DNA from: Gammaproteobacteria bacterium
GTDB lineage: Bacteria > Pseudomonadota > Gammaproteobacteria > Pseudomonadales > Azotimanducaceae
Length of the DNA: 63,885 bases
Direction: 5' to 3'
Assembly: GCA_028821405.1 (NCBI GenBank)
Contig: JAPPGK010000007.1
Coordinates: forward strand, 1-63,885
Positions within the stretch are counted from its first letter, which is position 1, and the number at the start of each line of letters is the position of its first letter. The translations under genes and the position numbers were made by a program. This document shows, piece after piece, positions 9,068 to 16,236 of the stretch. The notes below the pieces were generated by a model, which had not been told where the DNA came from, ran no database searches, and was given only the letters and a program-made list of their open reading frames with translations.

Positions 9068-9170
9068 GCGCGTCTTGGTGGGTGGCCGTGCAGCGACTGA
9101 TTGAACCACAAGCGGTGCGTGCGGGGTGGATGGGCTATGCTGGCGGTGATGATCGAAGAGTTACTTCGGC

Positions 9171-9371
9171 ATGACTGAAACGATCCGTATCGTTCCTTGC
9201 CCGAGCTGCCGAAAGCCGGTCAAGTGGTCGAGCGAGAACCGTCATCGTCCGTTCTGCTCGGAACGCTGCCGGTTGATCGACTTCGGCGACTGGGCCAACG
9301 AGCGCCACCGGATTCCGGGCGAACAGTTCGAAGACGTCTCGTCGGACGACATGGAGGAGGACCATCGATGA
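9171..9371 (+). CDS. yacG: DNA gyrase inhibitor YacG (zinc-binding)
   Basis: 66-residue zinc protein with a four-Cys site: CPSC near residue 10 and FCSERCR near residue 29, then the YacG signature [16 protein letters not shown]. In E. coli YacG binds GyrB and inhibits gyrase. Length is typical. In many gammaproteobacteria it lies with coaE; here it stands alone between the divergent sulfatase operon and the convergent acylphosphatase. Confidence 0.92.
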   Translation: MTETIRIVPCPSCRKPVKWSSENRHRPFCSERCRLIDFGDWANERHRIPGEQFEDVSSDDMEEDHR

Positions 9372-9385
9372 CGCGTGGAGAAACG

Positions 9386-9670
9386 CTAACGAACGCCGAA
9401 TCCACGGGTCTCTTCCTGGGGGATCTCCCAGGCGACGTCGACGTTCCGGACCCAAGCATAGCGCGGCCCTTGGCGACACCATTCGATCAGGCGTTCCACC
9501 GTCGCCTGCGGCCCCTCGGCAACGACTTCGACTCGGCCATCGGGCAGGTTTCTGACCCAGCCATTGAGGCCCAGCGAATCGGCCTCGATGGCCGTCGAGT
9601 AGCGGAATCCCACGCCCTGGACCCGACCGCCGATCAGCAGGTGGGCGCGCTTGGTCGTCGATTGCGTCAT
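9386..9670 (-). CDS. acyP: Acylphosphatase
   Basis: 94-residue acylphosphatase, which hydrolyses carboxyl-phosphate bonds such as acetyl phosphate. The signature GRVQGVGFR (residues 15-23, catalytic Arg23) and [13 protein letters not shown] (catalytic Asn41) are both present. The ATG at 9670 gives the usual family length; longer upstream starts would read into the antisense of the serine-hydrolase gene. Confidence 0.93.
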   Translation of the reverse strand: MTQSTTKRAHLLIGGRVQGVGFRYSTAIEADSLGLNGWVRNLPDGRVEVVAEGPQATVERLIEWCRQGPRYAWVRNVDVAWEIPQEETRGFGVR

Positions 9671-10915
9671 GTTCGGCGGCAGTCTAACGCGCCGCGGTTT
9701 CTCGGGGGCGCGCTGGTCTTGGCCGCGATGGCGGCCACGGTCGGCGCCGTGGAGTTGCCGCGCGCCGAGCCGGAGGCCGTGGGAATGACGAAGCAAGGCT
9801 TGACCGCCGTCGCAGAAGAGATGGACCGGCTGGTGGCCGACGGCGAGTTGGTGGGCATGACCGCGATGATCGCGCGGCGCGGCCAGATCGTCTTCGAACA
9901 TGCGACGGGAACGCTTGACCTCGAAACCGGCACGCCGATGCGATTGGACTCGCTGATCCGCATCTACTCCATGACGAAGCCGATCACGAGCGCCGGCGCG
10001 CTGATGCTCGTCGACGACGGCAAGCTGGACCTCGACGAACCGGTCACGAAGTTCTTCCCCGAGTGGAACGGCCAGACCGCCTACGAAGGCGACGAGGTCG
10101 TTCCTGTCGATCCGCCGGTGACTGCCAAGCATCTCCTGCTACACACCTCGGGATTGGCGTATGGCTACGACGGAGATACGCCTGTCGACAAGGCCTACCA
10201 GGAAGCCGGTCTGATCGACGACTGGGACTACCTCGTCCGGGACACCAACATCCTGGTGCGAAAACTCGCCGATATTCCCCTACTGTTCCAGCCCGGCACG
10301 CGCTGGCACTACAGCTTCTCCACCGACGTCCTGGGCCAACTGATCGAACGGGTCAGTGGGATGCCGCTGGATGAATATCTCGACGAGCGACTGTTCGGGC
10401 CCTTGGGCATGGAGGATGTCTATTTCGACGTGCCCGCCGATGTCGTGCACCGGTTCGGCACGGACCACGAGTTCAAGGACGGCAATTTCGTCGTCCAGGA
10501 CAACCCGCGCGAAGATCCCGAATTCATCGGCGTCACGTTCCTTTCCGGTGGCGGCGGGCTGGTGATGCCGACGGAAAGCTACGTGCGCTTCTGCCAGATG
10601 ATCCTGAACGGCGGCACGCTCGACGGTACCCGCGTGCTCGAACCGGAGACGGTGGCGCTGATGACCACCGACCAGTTGCCGGGGGGCATCTGGCCGAACA
10701 GCGGGTTCGGACTCGGCTTCGCAGTGGTCACGGAGGACGGCGGCGCTACGTCCCGTGGCTCCTATTCCTGGGGCGGTGCCGCCGGAACCTTCTTCTGGAT
10801 CGATCCCGGCCATGAACTCGTGGCGGTGTTCATGCCGCAGTACATCGGCATGCCGAATGCGATCCAGGAGAGACTCAAAGGGCTCGTCTACGCCGCAGTT
10901 GACGCCGCGGAGTAG
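9662..10915 (+). CDS. Serine hydrolase, class C beta-lactamase fold (PF00144)
   Basis: About 417 residues. The N-terminus has a likely signal peptide ([15 protein letters not shown]). Active-site motif SxxK is [11 protein letters not shown] near residue 103; the second motif is [12 protein letters not shown] near residue 220, and the third region is [11 protein letters not shown] near residue 370. This matches esterase/penicillin-binding-like members (EstB type) and not a classical AmpC. It would act in the periplasm or envelope. The start is uncertain: TTG at 9662 is the only codon giving a full signal peptide, but it overlaps the start of the divergent acylphosphatase; the next ATG (9728) would leave too short a leader. 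Confidence 0.8.
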   Translation: MRHVRRQSNAPRFLGGALVLAAMAATVGAVELPRAEPEAVGMTKQGLTAVAEEMDRLVADGELVGMTAMIARRGQIVFEHATGTLDLETGTPMRLDSLIRIYSMTKPITSAGALMLVDDGKLDLDEPVTKFFPEWNGQTAYEGDEVVPVDPPVTAKHLLLHTSGLAYGYDGDTPVDKAYQEAGLIDDWDYLVRDTNILVRKLADIPLLFQPGTRWHYSFSTDVLGQLIERVSGMPLDEYLDERLFGPLGMEDVYFDVPADVVHRFGTDHEFKDGNFVVQDNPREDPEFIGVTFLSGGGGLVMPTESYVRFCQMILNGGTLDGTRVLEPETVALMTTDQLPGGIWPNSGFGLGFAVVTEDGGATSRGSYSWGGAAGTFFWIDPGHELVAVFMPQYIGMPNAIQERLKGLVYAAVDAAE

Positions 10916-10998
10916 GCCGCGAACCGACCACTGACCAGCTCGAGCAGGGTTCCCGGGCGAAGAGCGTGACGTACGATTGCTGACCTGCTAGGAAACCT

Positions 10999-11134
10999 CT
11001 GTTCAAGTCCGTCCCTGGACTTGAACAGTAGCGAAACAAATAGTTTCGCTCGCAAATTCAATGGCTTACGCCATCGAATTTGGCGGCACATCCCTGTGCC
11101 GCGCTAGGGAAGGTCTTGTTCAGACCTTCCCTAG
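10999..11134. repeat. Array of five consecutive perfect or near-perfect hairpins
   Basis: Five adjacent inverted repeats fill this intergenic stretch: 10999-11028 (12-bp stem, 6-nt loop), 11030-11050 (8 bp, loop 5), 11053-11082 (13 pairs with one mismatch, loop TTAC), 11083-11102 (8 bp, loop TCCC) and 11104-11134 (13 bp, loop 5). Spacers between stems are 0-2 nt. Read as sequence only; a BIME/REP-like element, a structured RNA, or a composite terminator after the serine hydrolase are all possible. Confidence 0.8.
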
Positions 11135-11179
11135 TTCGCGAGAGCCGGCCTCGTAGGTAACGGCACGCAAAATCCGCTA

Positions 11180-11298
11180 GCAAGAAAAACCGAGGCGGAC
11201 ACGCTTGCGGTCGAAGTGTCGGACTTCGGGCCGATCGTTGAGGCAAGGGTCGATCTGCGACCGCTGACGGTGTTCGTGGGACCGAGCAACACCGGGAA
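11180..11298 (+). pseudogene. 5' fragment of an AAA/ABC-type ATPase
   Basis: One frame encodes SDFGPIVEARVDLRPLTVF followed by VGPSNTGK, the N-terminus and Walker A of a SMC/OLD-like AAA ATPase. Homologues continue with about 300 or more residues, but here the coding sense stops exactly at the 25-bp tandem repeat that begins at 11299. No good start codon lies upstream next to the hairpin array. It is a truncated remnant, probably of a defence-type ATPase. Confidence 0.6.
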
Positions 11299-11349
11299 GT
11301 TGAAGGTCGCCATCCCCGCCGGGGTTGAAGGTCGCCATCCCCGCCGGGG
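11299..11349. repeat. 25-bp tandem repeat, two copies
   Basis: Two head-to-tail copies of a 25-bp unit begin at 11299 and 11324. Each contains GGTCGCCATCCCCGCCGGGG, which carries the small palindrome CCCCGCCGGGG. The repeat marks the breakpoint of the truncated ATPase, so it may be the end of an inserted or deleted element. Confidence 0.7.
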
Positions 11350-11499
11350 TTTCGATTTCGGTGGACCACGAGCCAGACAGGGTGCCGGGTGTGCTCGACA
11401 TGCTGAGGAGCCGAACTGACATTGGATCGTCCGGATAGTCCCGTTCACACCCTGGGCCTCCCATTCGGTGCCGTTTCGAAGCGGTGTTGGCGAGCCGTG

Positions 11500-12759
11500 T
11501 CACGTACGGGTACGGCGCGTCCGCCGGCGAGGTGTCCCGGTGATCGCGGGAACGGTCGCCCGCTGGCCTTCGATGGCGGATTTCACGGTGCCCGGAACCG
11601 GCAGCGACTTGGACGCATCCTGCCAGATGTCCCCGAATCGCTCGGCGGTCTCGGCGGCGGCATTCACGAAGGCGTCCGGGTCGGCGTGGGCCCTATCCGC
11701 AACGGCTGCGAAGTCGTCGAGCGTCAGATCCCGCCACCGTCTGGTTGCCCCGAGTTTCAGCGCCATGTCGTCGCCCGGTATGTAGGGGGCCGTGCACAGA
11801 AGGTCGTAGGCGGGCGACAGCTCCGCGGTTCTGCCATCGCGGTAGATCAAGGACCAGTTTTTCATGTGCAGGTCGCCGTTGCCGACAAGCGCAGCGTACA
11901 TCAGCCGCCGGGAGAACTCGCCAACATCGCCCTGGTTGCCCGAGAACAACGCCAAGACGGTCGCGATGTTGGCGTAGGAGTACTGGTCGTACTTGTTGCC
12001 GGGCCATAGACCGAACACCTGCGCAAAGTCCTCTGCGTGCACGCGCCCCTCCTCCGTTCGGTCGTAGCGCCGGGTCGCCAGCGCGTTCGCGCCGGCCATC
12101 CGGCCATCGGCCACTTCGGGTGGCAACCCCTCGATCCGGCTCATGGGAACGAGCCTCGCCTCGGGAACTTCGATGCCGACCATCCCGGCCAGCGACATCA
12201 TCGAATACTCGTTCTCGGGAATGGCGTCGTGATGGACGGATGGCAGTTTCAGAATCCAGTCCCCACCGATGCCCCGCGCAGGGACCGTCAACCCCCCCGC
12301 CGCCTTCTCGACCGCCGAGAACTTCAACTGCACGCCCGCCAGCGAGAACCGCAGGACATCGGGCGGCGAATCGGAACCGCCGATTGGCGTGGCGGGCGGG
12401 CTGCGATGGTCGCGCCCGTCGGGCGGGACCACCACGACGGCGCCGGGCAGATCACGACCTAGAAACCCGAGCAGTTCGAACTCCCGGGTCTCGCGAACGC
12501 CCGCCTTGGCCGCGAGGTAGGTTCGGAGGCGCCCCTCCGGGAGCAGATTCGAGAAGAACACCGGGACTTCCCCGGAGATCGTGTGTTTGCCGGTGCCTGT
12601 GACGTTGCCGTACTCGTCCAGGAACGACCGGCTGAGCGTGGGGCGGTCTCGCCGGCTAGCGTATTCCGGGAGGAATTCGAAGCGGATGCGCCCGTTGCGG
12701 AACCTGACGATCTCCCCCACGTCCTGTCCGTGGAGGCGGACCGTCAGAACGTCGCTCAT
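11500..12759 (-). CDS. hipA: HipA-family Ser/Thr kinase toxin
   Basis: 419-residue HipA-like kinase. The N-terminal subdomain includes TGTGKHTISGEVPVFFSNLL; the ATP-binding part has FSLAGVQLKFSA; the catalytic segment VGNGDLHMKNW (near residue 294) and the metal-binding PAYDLLCT follow. HipA of E. coli phosphorylates glutamyl-tRNA synthetase and causes growth arrest. All catalytic elements are present, so the toxin is probably active. Its start overlaps the stop of hipB by 4 nt (ATGA), and an AT-rich operator lies upstream of the pair. Confidence 0.93.
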   Translation of the reverse strand: MSDVLTVRLHGQDVGEIVRFRNGRIRFEFLPEYASRRDRPTLSRSFLDEYGNVTGTGKHTISGEVPVFFSNLLPEGRLRTYLAAKAGVRETREFELLGFLGRDLPGAVVVVPPDGRDHRSPPATPIGGSDSPPDVLRFSLAGVQLKFSAVEKAAGGLTVPARGIGGDWILKLPSVHHDAIPENEYSMMSLAGMVGIEVPEARLVPMSRIEGLPPEVADGRMAGANALATRRYDRTEEGRVHAEDFAQVFGLWPGNKYDQYSYANIATVLALFSGNQGDVGEFSRRLMYAALVGNGDLHMKNWSLIYRDGRTAELSPAYDLLCTAPYIPGDDMALKLGATRRWRDLTLDDFAAVADRAHADPDAFVNAAAETAERFGDIWQDASKSLPVPGTVKSAIEGQRATVPAITGTPRRRTRRTRT

Positions 12760-13073
12760 GCTCCGTCTCCACGACCGACCACCAACTCGACAGCCGAGGG
12801 GGGCTGGCTGCCGTCACCGCCAGGCTCTCTCAACAGCCCGTAGACGACGGGCACCGCATGCCGGGGCACAAGCGCGAATTCGAACCCCACCGACCTCGCC
12901 ATCCGAACCGCTTCGGACAGCTTCGGGTCGACCAACCCCTTCTCGATCTGGGAGATGCGGGACTGGAAGATGCTCGTGAGCTCCTCCATGCCGCGTTGGG
13001 TCATGCGTTGACGCTTGCGGGCCTTCCGCACTTCGACATGCCACGTTCGGGGGGATATGCTCGGCGTCGGCAT
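12756..13073 (-). CDS. hipB: HipB-like antitoxin (XRE helix-turn-helix)
   Basis: 105 residues with an XRE-type helix-turn-helix, RMTQRGMEELTSIFQSRISQ then IEKGLVDPKLS. This is the antitoxin and autorepressor of the HipBA module. It has a C-terminal extension of about 35 residues with a predicted beta strand (FEFALVPRH). It is coupled to hipA by a 4-nt overlap. Confidence 0.9.
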   Translation of the reverse strand: MPTPSISPRTWHVEVRKARKRQRMTQRGMEELTSIFQSRISQIEKGLVDPKLSEAVRMARSVGFEFALVPRHAVPVVYGLLREPGGDGSQPPSAVELVVGRGDGA

Positions 13074-13108
13074 GGCGTATCCGCCCGTGCATTTGATATG
13101 TGGGAAGT

Positions 13109-13142
13109 ATATATCAATTAGATTAATACGTATTGAATATAT
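13109..13142. promoter_or_regulatory. Probable hipBA operator/promoter
   Basis: In an otherwise GC-rich window this stretch is almost pure A/T. It has an imperfect inverted repeat, ATATATCAAT (13109-13118) against ATTGAATATAT (13132-13142), and inside it the perfect palindrome AATACGTATT (13125-13134). It lies about 36 bp upstream of hipB, as expected for an autorepressed toxin-antitoxin operon. Confidence 0.65.
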
Positions 13143-13472
13143 TTTGCCGTCGAGTTGGCCCTAAAGTCCGTTACTGCCGACAACAAAGCCACGGCCGATT
13201 GGCGAAATCCGGTTGTACGAACTGATGGCAACGGGCCACCGAAGCGGTCGGGCCGCACGTTGACGAACATTGCGCACGGTCGGAGATGAATCGCGAGCTA
13301 CGCGGTGGTCCAAGAGCTCGTTGCCGCTCCCGTTGGCGTTTAGCTCGCTGGTCTTGGAACAGCGCATCGAGCCGCTCATGGTCGGCTCGCGCGGCGAGAT
13401 GCGCTAGGTTCTGTTCAGCCGCACGGCGAATTCGTGCGTCCTTAGGCCGGCCGCCTCGATGATCGAATCGTC
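13143..13472. other. Intergenic stretch without a clear gene
   Basis: About 330 bp between the hipBA operator and the SDR stop. The minus strand has an open frame with a basic, helical stretch (GGRPKDARIRRAAEQNLAHL) that overlaps the 3' end of the SDR gene, but no start, homologue or family is recognised. It could be a decayed gene tail. Confidence 0.3.
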
Positions 13473-14546
13473 CTACACCCGGTGTTCGAACCCTTCCCGC
13501 AGCTTGGGCTTCACCTTGGCGACGGTCAGCAGCGATTCGACACAATCCCGCAGCGACTCGTCAAAGGGCCGGAACTCGACGCCCGTGACCGCCTTGATGC
13601 GGTCGTTGCGCAGCTCGCATCCGGCCCAGATGCCGCGGTACTTGGTTTCGCGTTCCCTTATGTAGTCGGGGAAGTTGTCCGTCGTTTCAGGCGTGTCGTG
13701 GCCAAGCTCCGGGAGTAGCCGGTCGATGCCGGCGCAGATGTCCTCCACGTTCACCTTGTCGGTGGACCAGGCGATGTACCGCTCGCCGTTCTTCACGTGG
13801 ACGCTCGTGAGGAGCCCGATATGGCAGTCCGCGTCGTCGCGCACGTCGACGGTCATCCAGGGACGATAGGCACCGCTCTGGGCGCATTCCCCGAGTAGCA
13901 TCATCTCGATATTGTGCTGCCAGGGACCCCTGTTCTTCTGGTGTGCCGACTGAATGGGCCCGACGTTGTCCGCGGGGCAGCATGTGACTGCCTCCCAGTC
14001 GCCGTTTTTCTCGGCGGCGTCCGAGAACGCGTTCTCGGCGATGATCTTGGCCATCGAATAGCCTTGGCGCTCTGGCGTGCGCTTCGGGTTGAACTCGTCC
14101 GGATAGCGGTCCTCGTAGAACACCGGTCGGCGAGCGAACTCGTTCATGTCGGCATCGGACATCACCGCCGCGACGCTTGAGGTCACAACCACGCGGCGCA
14201 CCGTCCGCGCCTTGTTGACGCTCTCGATGATGTGGTTGCAGACCCGGTTGACGTACTCGTGGTCGCTGTAGCTCGACACGTGGGAGACGTGGGCGACGCC
14301 GTGGCAGCCGGGAAAGATGTCGTCGAAGCAGCCGTCTTCGTCGAGGTCAGCGGAATGGATGGTGAGCCGGCCGGAGGCGTATCCAGGCATGACCCGCAGG
14401 AAATCGGTGCGTTCCGGGTCGTTGGCATCCCGGACGCACGCTCGCACCCGATAGCCCTTGTCGAGTAGCCGGCGTACTACCCAGCCGCCGATGAATCCGG
14501 CGGCGCCCGTTACCGCGACCGTTCCGCCCTTGGGAATCGGGCCCAT
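13473..14546 (-). CDS. NAD(P)-dependent epimerase/reductase, extended SDR
   Basis: 357 residues with a Rossmann fold: VTGAAGFIGGWVVRRLL at residues about 12-28 (GxxGxxG) and the catalytic YSMAK near residue 167, with the upstream Ser in VVVTSSVAAV. The overall shape resembles dihydroflavonol-4-reductase/cinnamoyl-CoA-reductase-like members, which reduce a ketone or aldehyde on a large substrate. Good ribosome site (GAGGTG) before the ATG. No operon partner indicates its substrate. Confidence 0.85.
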   Translation of the reverse strand: MGPIPKGGTVAVTGAAGFIGGWVVRRLLDKGYRVRACVRDANDPERTDFLRVMPGYASGRLTIHSADLDEDGCFDDIFPGCHGVAHVSHVSSYSDHEYVNRVCNHIIESVNKARTVRRVVVTSSVAAVMSDADMNEFARRPVFYEDRYPDEFNPKRTPERQGYSMAKIIAENAFSDAAEKNGDWEAVTCCPADNVGPIQSAHQKNRGPWQHNIEMMLLGECAQSGAYRPWMTVDVRDDADCHIGLLTSVHVKNGERYIAWSTDKVNVEDICAGIDRLLPELGHDTPETTDNFPDYIRERETKYRGIWAGCELRNDRIKAVTGVEFRPFDESLRDCVESLLTVAKVKPKLREGFEHRV

Positions 14547-14650
14547 GTGTCACCTCGCGTTGGTTGAGTTGGCAAGCGAGCCAGCATAGTTCGATCAACC
14601 GAGACGGCACAACGGGTCGCTGTTGGGTTTACGGCAAGTGGTGAGCAATC

Positions 14651-14762
14651 ACTGACGTCGGAATCAGGCGTTCCGCATCGTCGCGACCGTCCGCACTGCA
14701 AGCGTTACTGACGTCGGAATCAGGCGTTCCACATCGGCGCGACCGTCCTCACTGCAAGCGTA
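14651..14762. repeat. 56-bp tandem duplication
   Basis: Two head-to-tail 56-bp units (14651-14706 and 14707-14762) share a start of ACTGACGTCGGAATCAGGCG and differ at only a few positions. The second unit ends 8 bp before the stop of the minus-strand gene at 14770. No coding sense or family recognised. Confidence 0.75.
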
Positions 14763-14769
14763 TAGGTTG

Positions 14770-15333
14770 CTAACCCCTGAGTCCGTCGGATTGCGCGTTC
14801 GAGTAACGCACCCGGTTTAGGAACTGCGCCTTGGAGAGCTTGGCCAGCGGTCGATAGTCGCGCAGGTGGGCGGTGTCCGGCCAGTCGATATAGTCCGTCG
14901 GCTCGATCCGGTGGAGTCGCAATGCCCAGAGCGTCGTTGCGCCGCGCGACACCTCGCCGGGGACAGCGTCGTCGACCGCGCGCAGCCAAGCCTCGTCGGG
15001 TACGGTTCGGCGCACATGATCAAGCTGTTCGTGTGTCGCGTAGTCCCAAACGCGCCAGAGGAAGTACGAGGAGTTGCGCAACACCGTCCACGGCGGGCCG
15101 TTCCACCAGACACAGCGCGCGATGCGGGCCGAGGCGTCGGACAGGGGCAAGGGGTGATAGCACGGCGGGAGCCAGTTGCCTCGCCAGTTCCGCACGTTCG
15201 GCTGCGGGTCGTAGCGCAATGAGACGACGGTCTGACTCGGAGGTGAACGCGTTCGAAATGCCGCGGATCGACACCGGGTCCGGTCGCCGAACACGGGATT
15301 GAGCCGATTCGCCACCCAAGTCGGACTCGTCAT
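14770..15333 (-). CDS. Hypothetical partner of AbiEii nucleotidyltransferase
   Basis: About 187 residues, basic and Trp/Tyr rich (LRYDPQPNVRNWRGNW, YFLWRVWDYAT). No family recognised. The ATG at 15333 lies 4 bp after the AbiEii stop; a GTG at 15351 would instead overlap it by 14 nt. Either way the two genes are one transcription unit, so this may be the cognate antitoxin or a second effector subunit. Partner genes of AbiEii-type toxins are very diverse, and this one does not resemble AbiEi. Confidence 0.55.
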   Translation of the reverse strand: MTSPTWVANRLNPVFGDRTRCRSAAFRTRSPPSQTVVSLRYDPQPNVRNWRGNWLPPCYHPLPLSDASARIARCVWWNGPPWTVLRNSSYFLWRVWDYATHEQLDHVRRTVPDEAWLRAVDDAVPGEVSRGATTLWALRLHRIEPTDYIDWPDTAHLRDYRPLAKLSKAQFLNRVRYSNAQSDGLRG

Positions 15334-15337
15334 CCGC

Positions 15338-15976
15338 TCATTTCCGGTCACGAGTCACGGCGTGGCGACGGATTGCTGCCATCGTGGCGGCGTCGATCGA
15401 CGAATGCTCGTCGGCGGGCGGATTTGCCAACGCGATGGCAATCTCCTGGGCAGAGCGTCCATCGATGGTGTAGAACGCGGCGGCGGACATCTCTGGCCAC
15501 GCTTCGAAAGCGGCGGCGATGTCAGCGTAGTCCTTGGCGGCACCCCGGTTACAGATCGCTTCCAGCTTCGCACGCACGAGGTCGCGAGGAGAAGCGACTG
15601 GGACGCCGTTTGGTGCCGGCCGCGAAGGATCGAGCGCGGGCGGTACGAGTCCGGTCACTTCGAGGAACGTCACCAGGATGTCCCGATCAGCGCCAGGACA
15701 GGTGGCCTCGATCACGCCATCTCCGCCCCGGAGCCGGGCGTCGGCCAGCCATGGCAAAGCCGAGATCGAGGCACGCCGGACATCGGGCGCCGGTGTGAAG
15801 AAGTCGAAGTCCACGGACTCGCGGTGGTGCAGGTAGAGTGCCAGCGCCGTGCCGCCGTACAGGCGTAGTGCCCCGGGCAATGGCCCCATGCTGCGCCACA
15901 GGCGACGCATGTCGTCGTCCATGAAGTCGTCGTGGATTGGCCGAGCTTCGGTTTCTTCGATGGCGCACGAGGCCAT
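15338..15976 (-). CDS. AbiEii/AbiGii-type nucleotidyltransferase toxin
   Basis: 212 residues with the nucleotidyltransferase signature LRLYGGTALALYLHHRESVD then FDFF: GG-T and the DxD pair of the pol-beta fold. A later SPRDLVRAKLEAICNRGAAK segment with a Lys and DYADIAAA matches the AbiEii family (PF08843). AbiE toxins transfer nucleotides onto tRNA 3' ends and act in phage abortive infection. It lies first in a two-gene unit with an unknown protein. Confidence 0.8.
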   Translation of the reverse strand: MASCAIEETEARPIHDDFMDDDMRRLWRSMGPLPGALRLYGGTALALYLHHRESVDFDFFTPAPDVRRASISALPWLADARLRGGDGVIEATCPGADRDILVTFLEVTGLVPPALDPSRPAPNGVPVASPRDLVRAKLEAICNRGAAKDYADIAAAFEAWPEMSAAAFYTIDGRSAQEIAIALANPPADEHSSIDAATMAAIRRHAVTRDRK

Positions 15977-16236
15977 GGCGTAGCGGGAGTCGACTTTGCG
16001 CCGACAGTATCACAGGGGCGAAGCGAACGTGCTCACCGTCAGGCCACCGGATCCGGCAGCGGCACGGATGAATGGGTGAACCCCGATTACTACGAGACCG
16101 GTCCCGCACTCTATTATTCGCCCGTGCTGGCGAACGCCGCGCTGATCCGCGATCCGGCGTTGCCGTTCGGGGACCTTTAGCCGTTGCGTACCAACCACCA
16201 AAGTTGCATTGACGGACAAGTCGAGGACCATCGCTT
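15977..16236. other. Divergent intergenic region with a possible coding remnant
   Basis: 260 bp between divergent genes. Plus-strand positions about 16066-16180 read as DEWVNPDYYETGPALYYSPV and continue LANAALIRDPALPFGDL before a stop. This has the composition of a real protein C-terminus, but no upstream coding sense connects to it. It is either the tail of a deleted gene or chance; no promoter could be assigned. Confidence 0.3.

Noticed and set aside
9197-9661. Upstream extension of the serine-hydrolase frame
   Set aside because: It overlaps yacG and is antisense to acylphosphatase, with no family similarity; the signal peptide near 9700 marks the true N-terminus.
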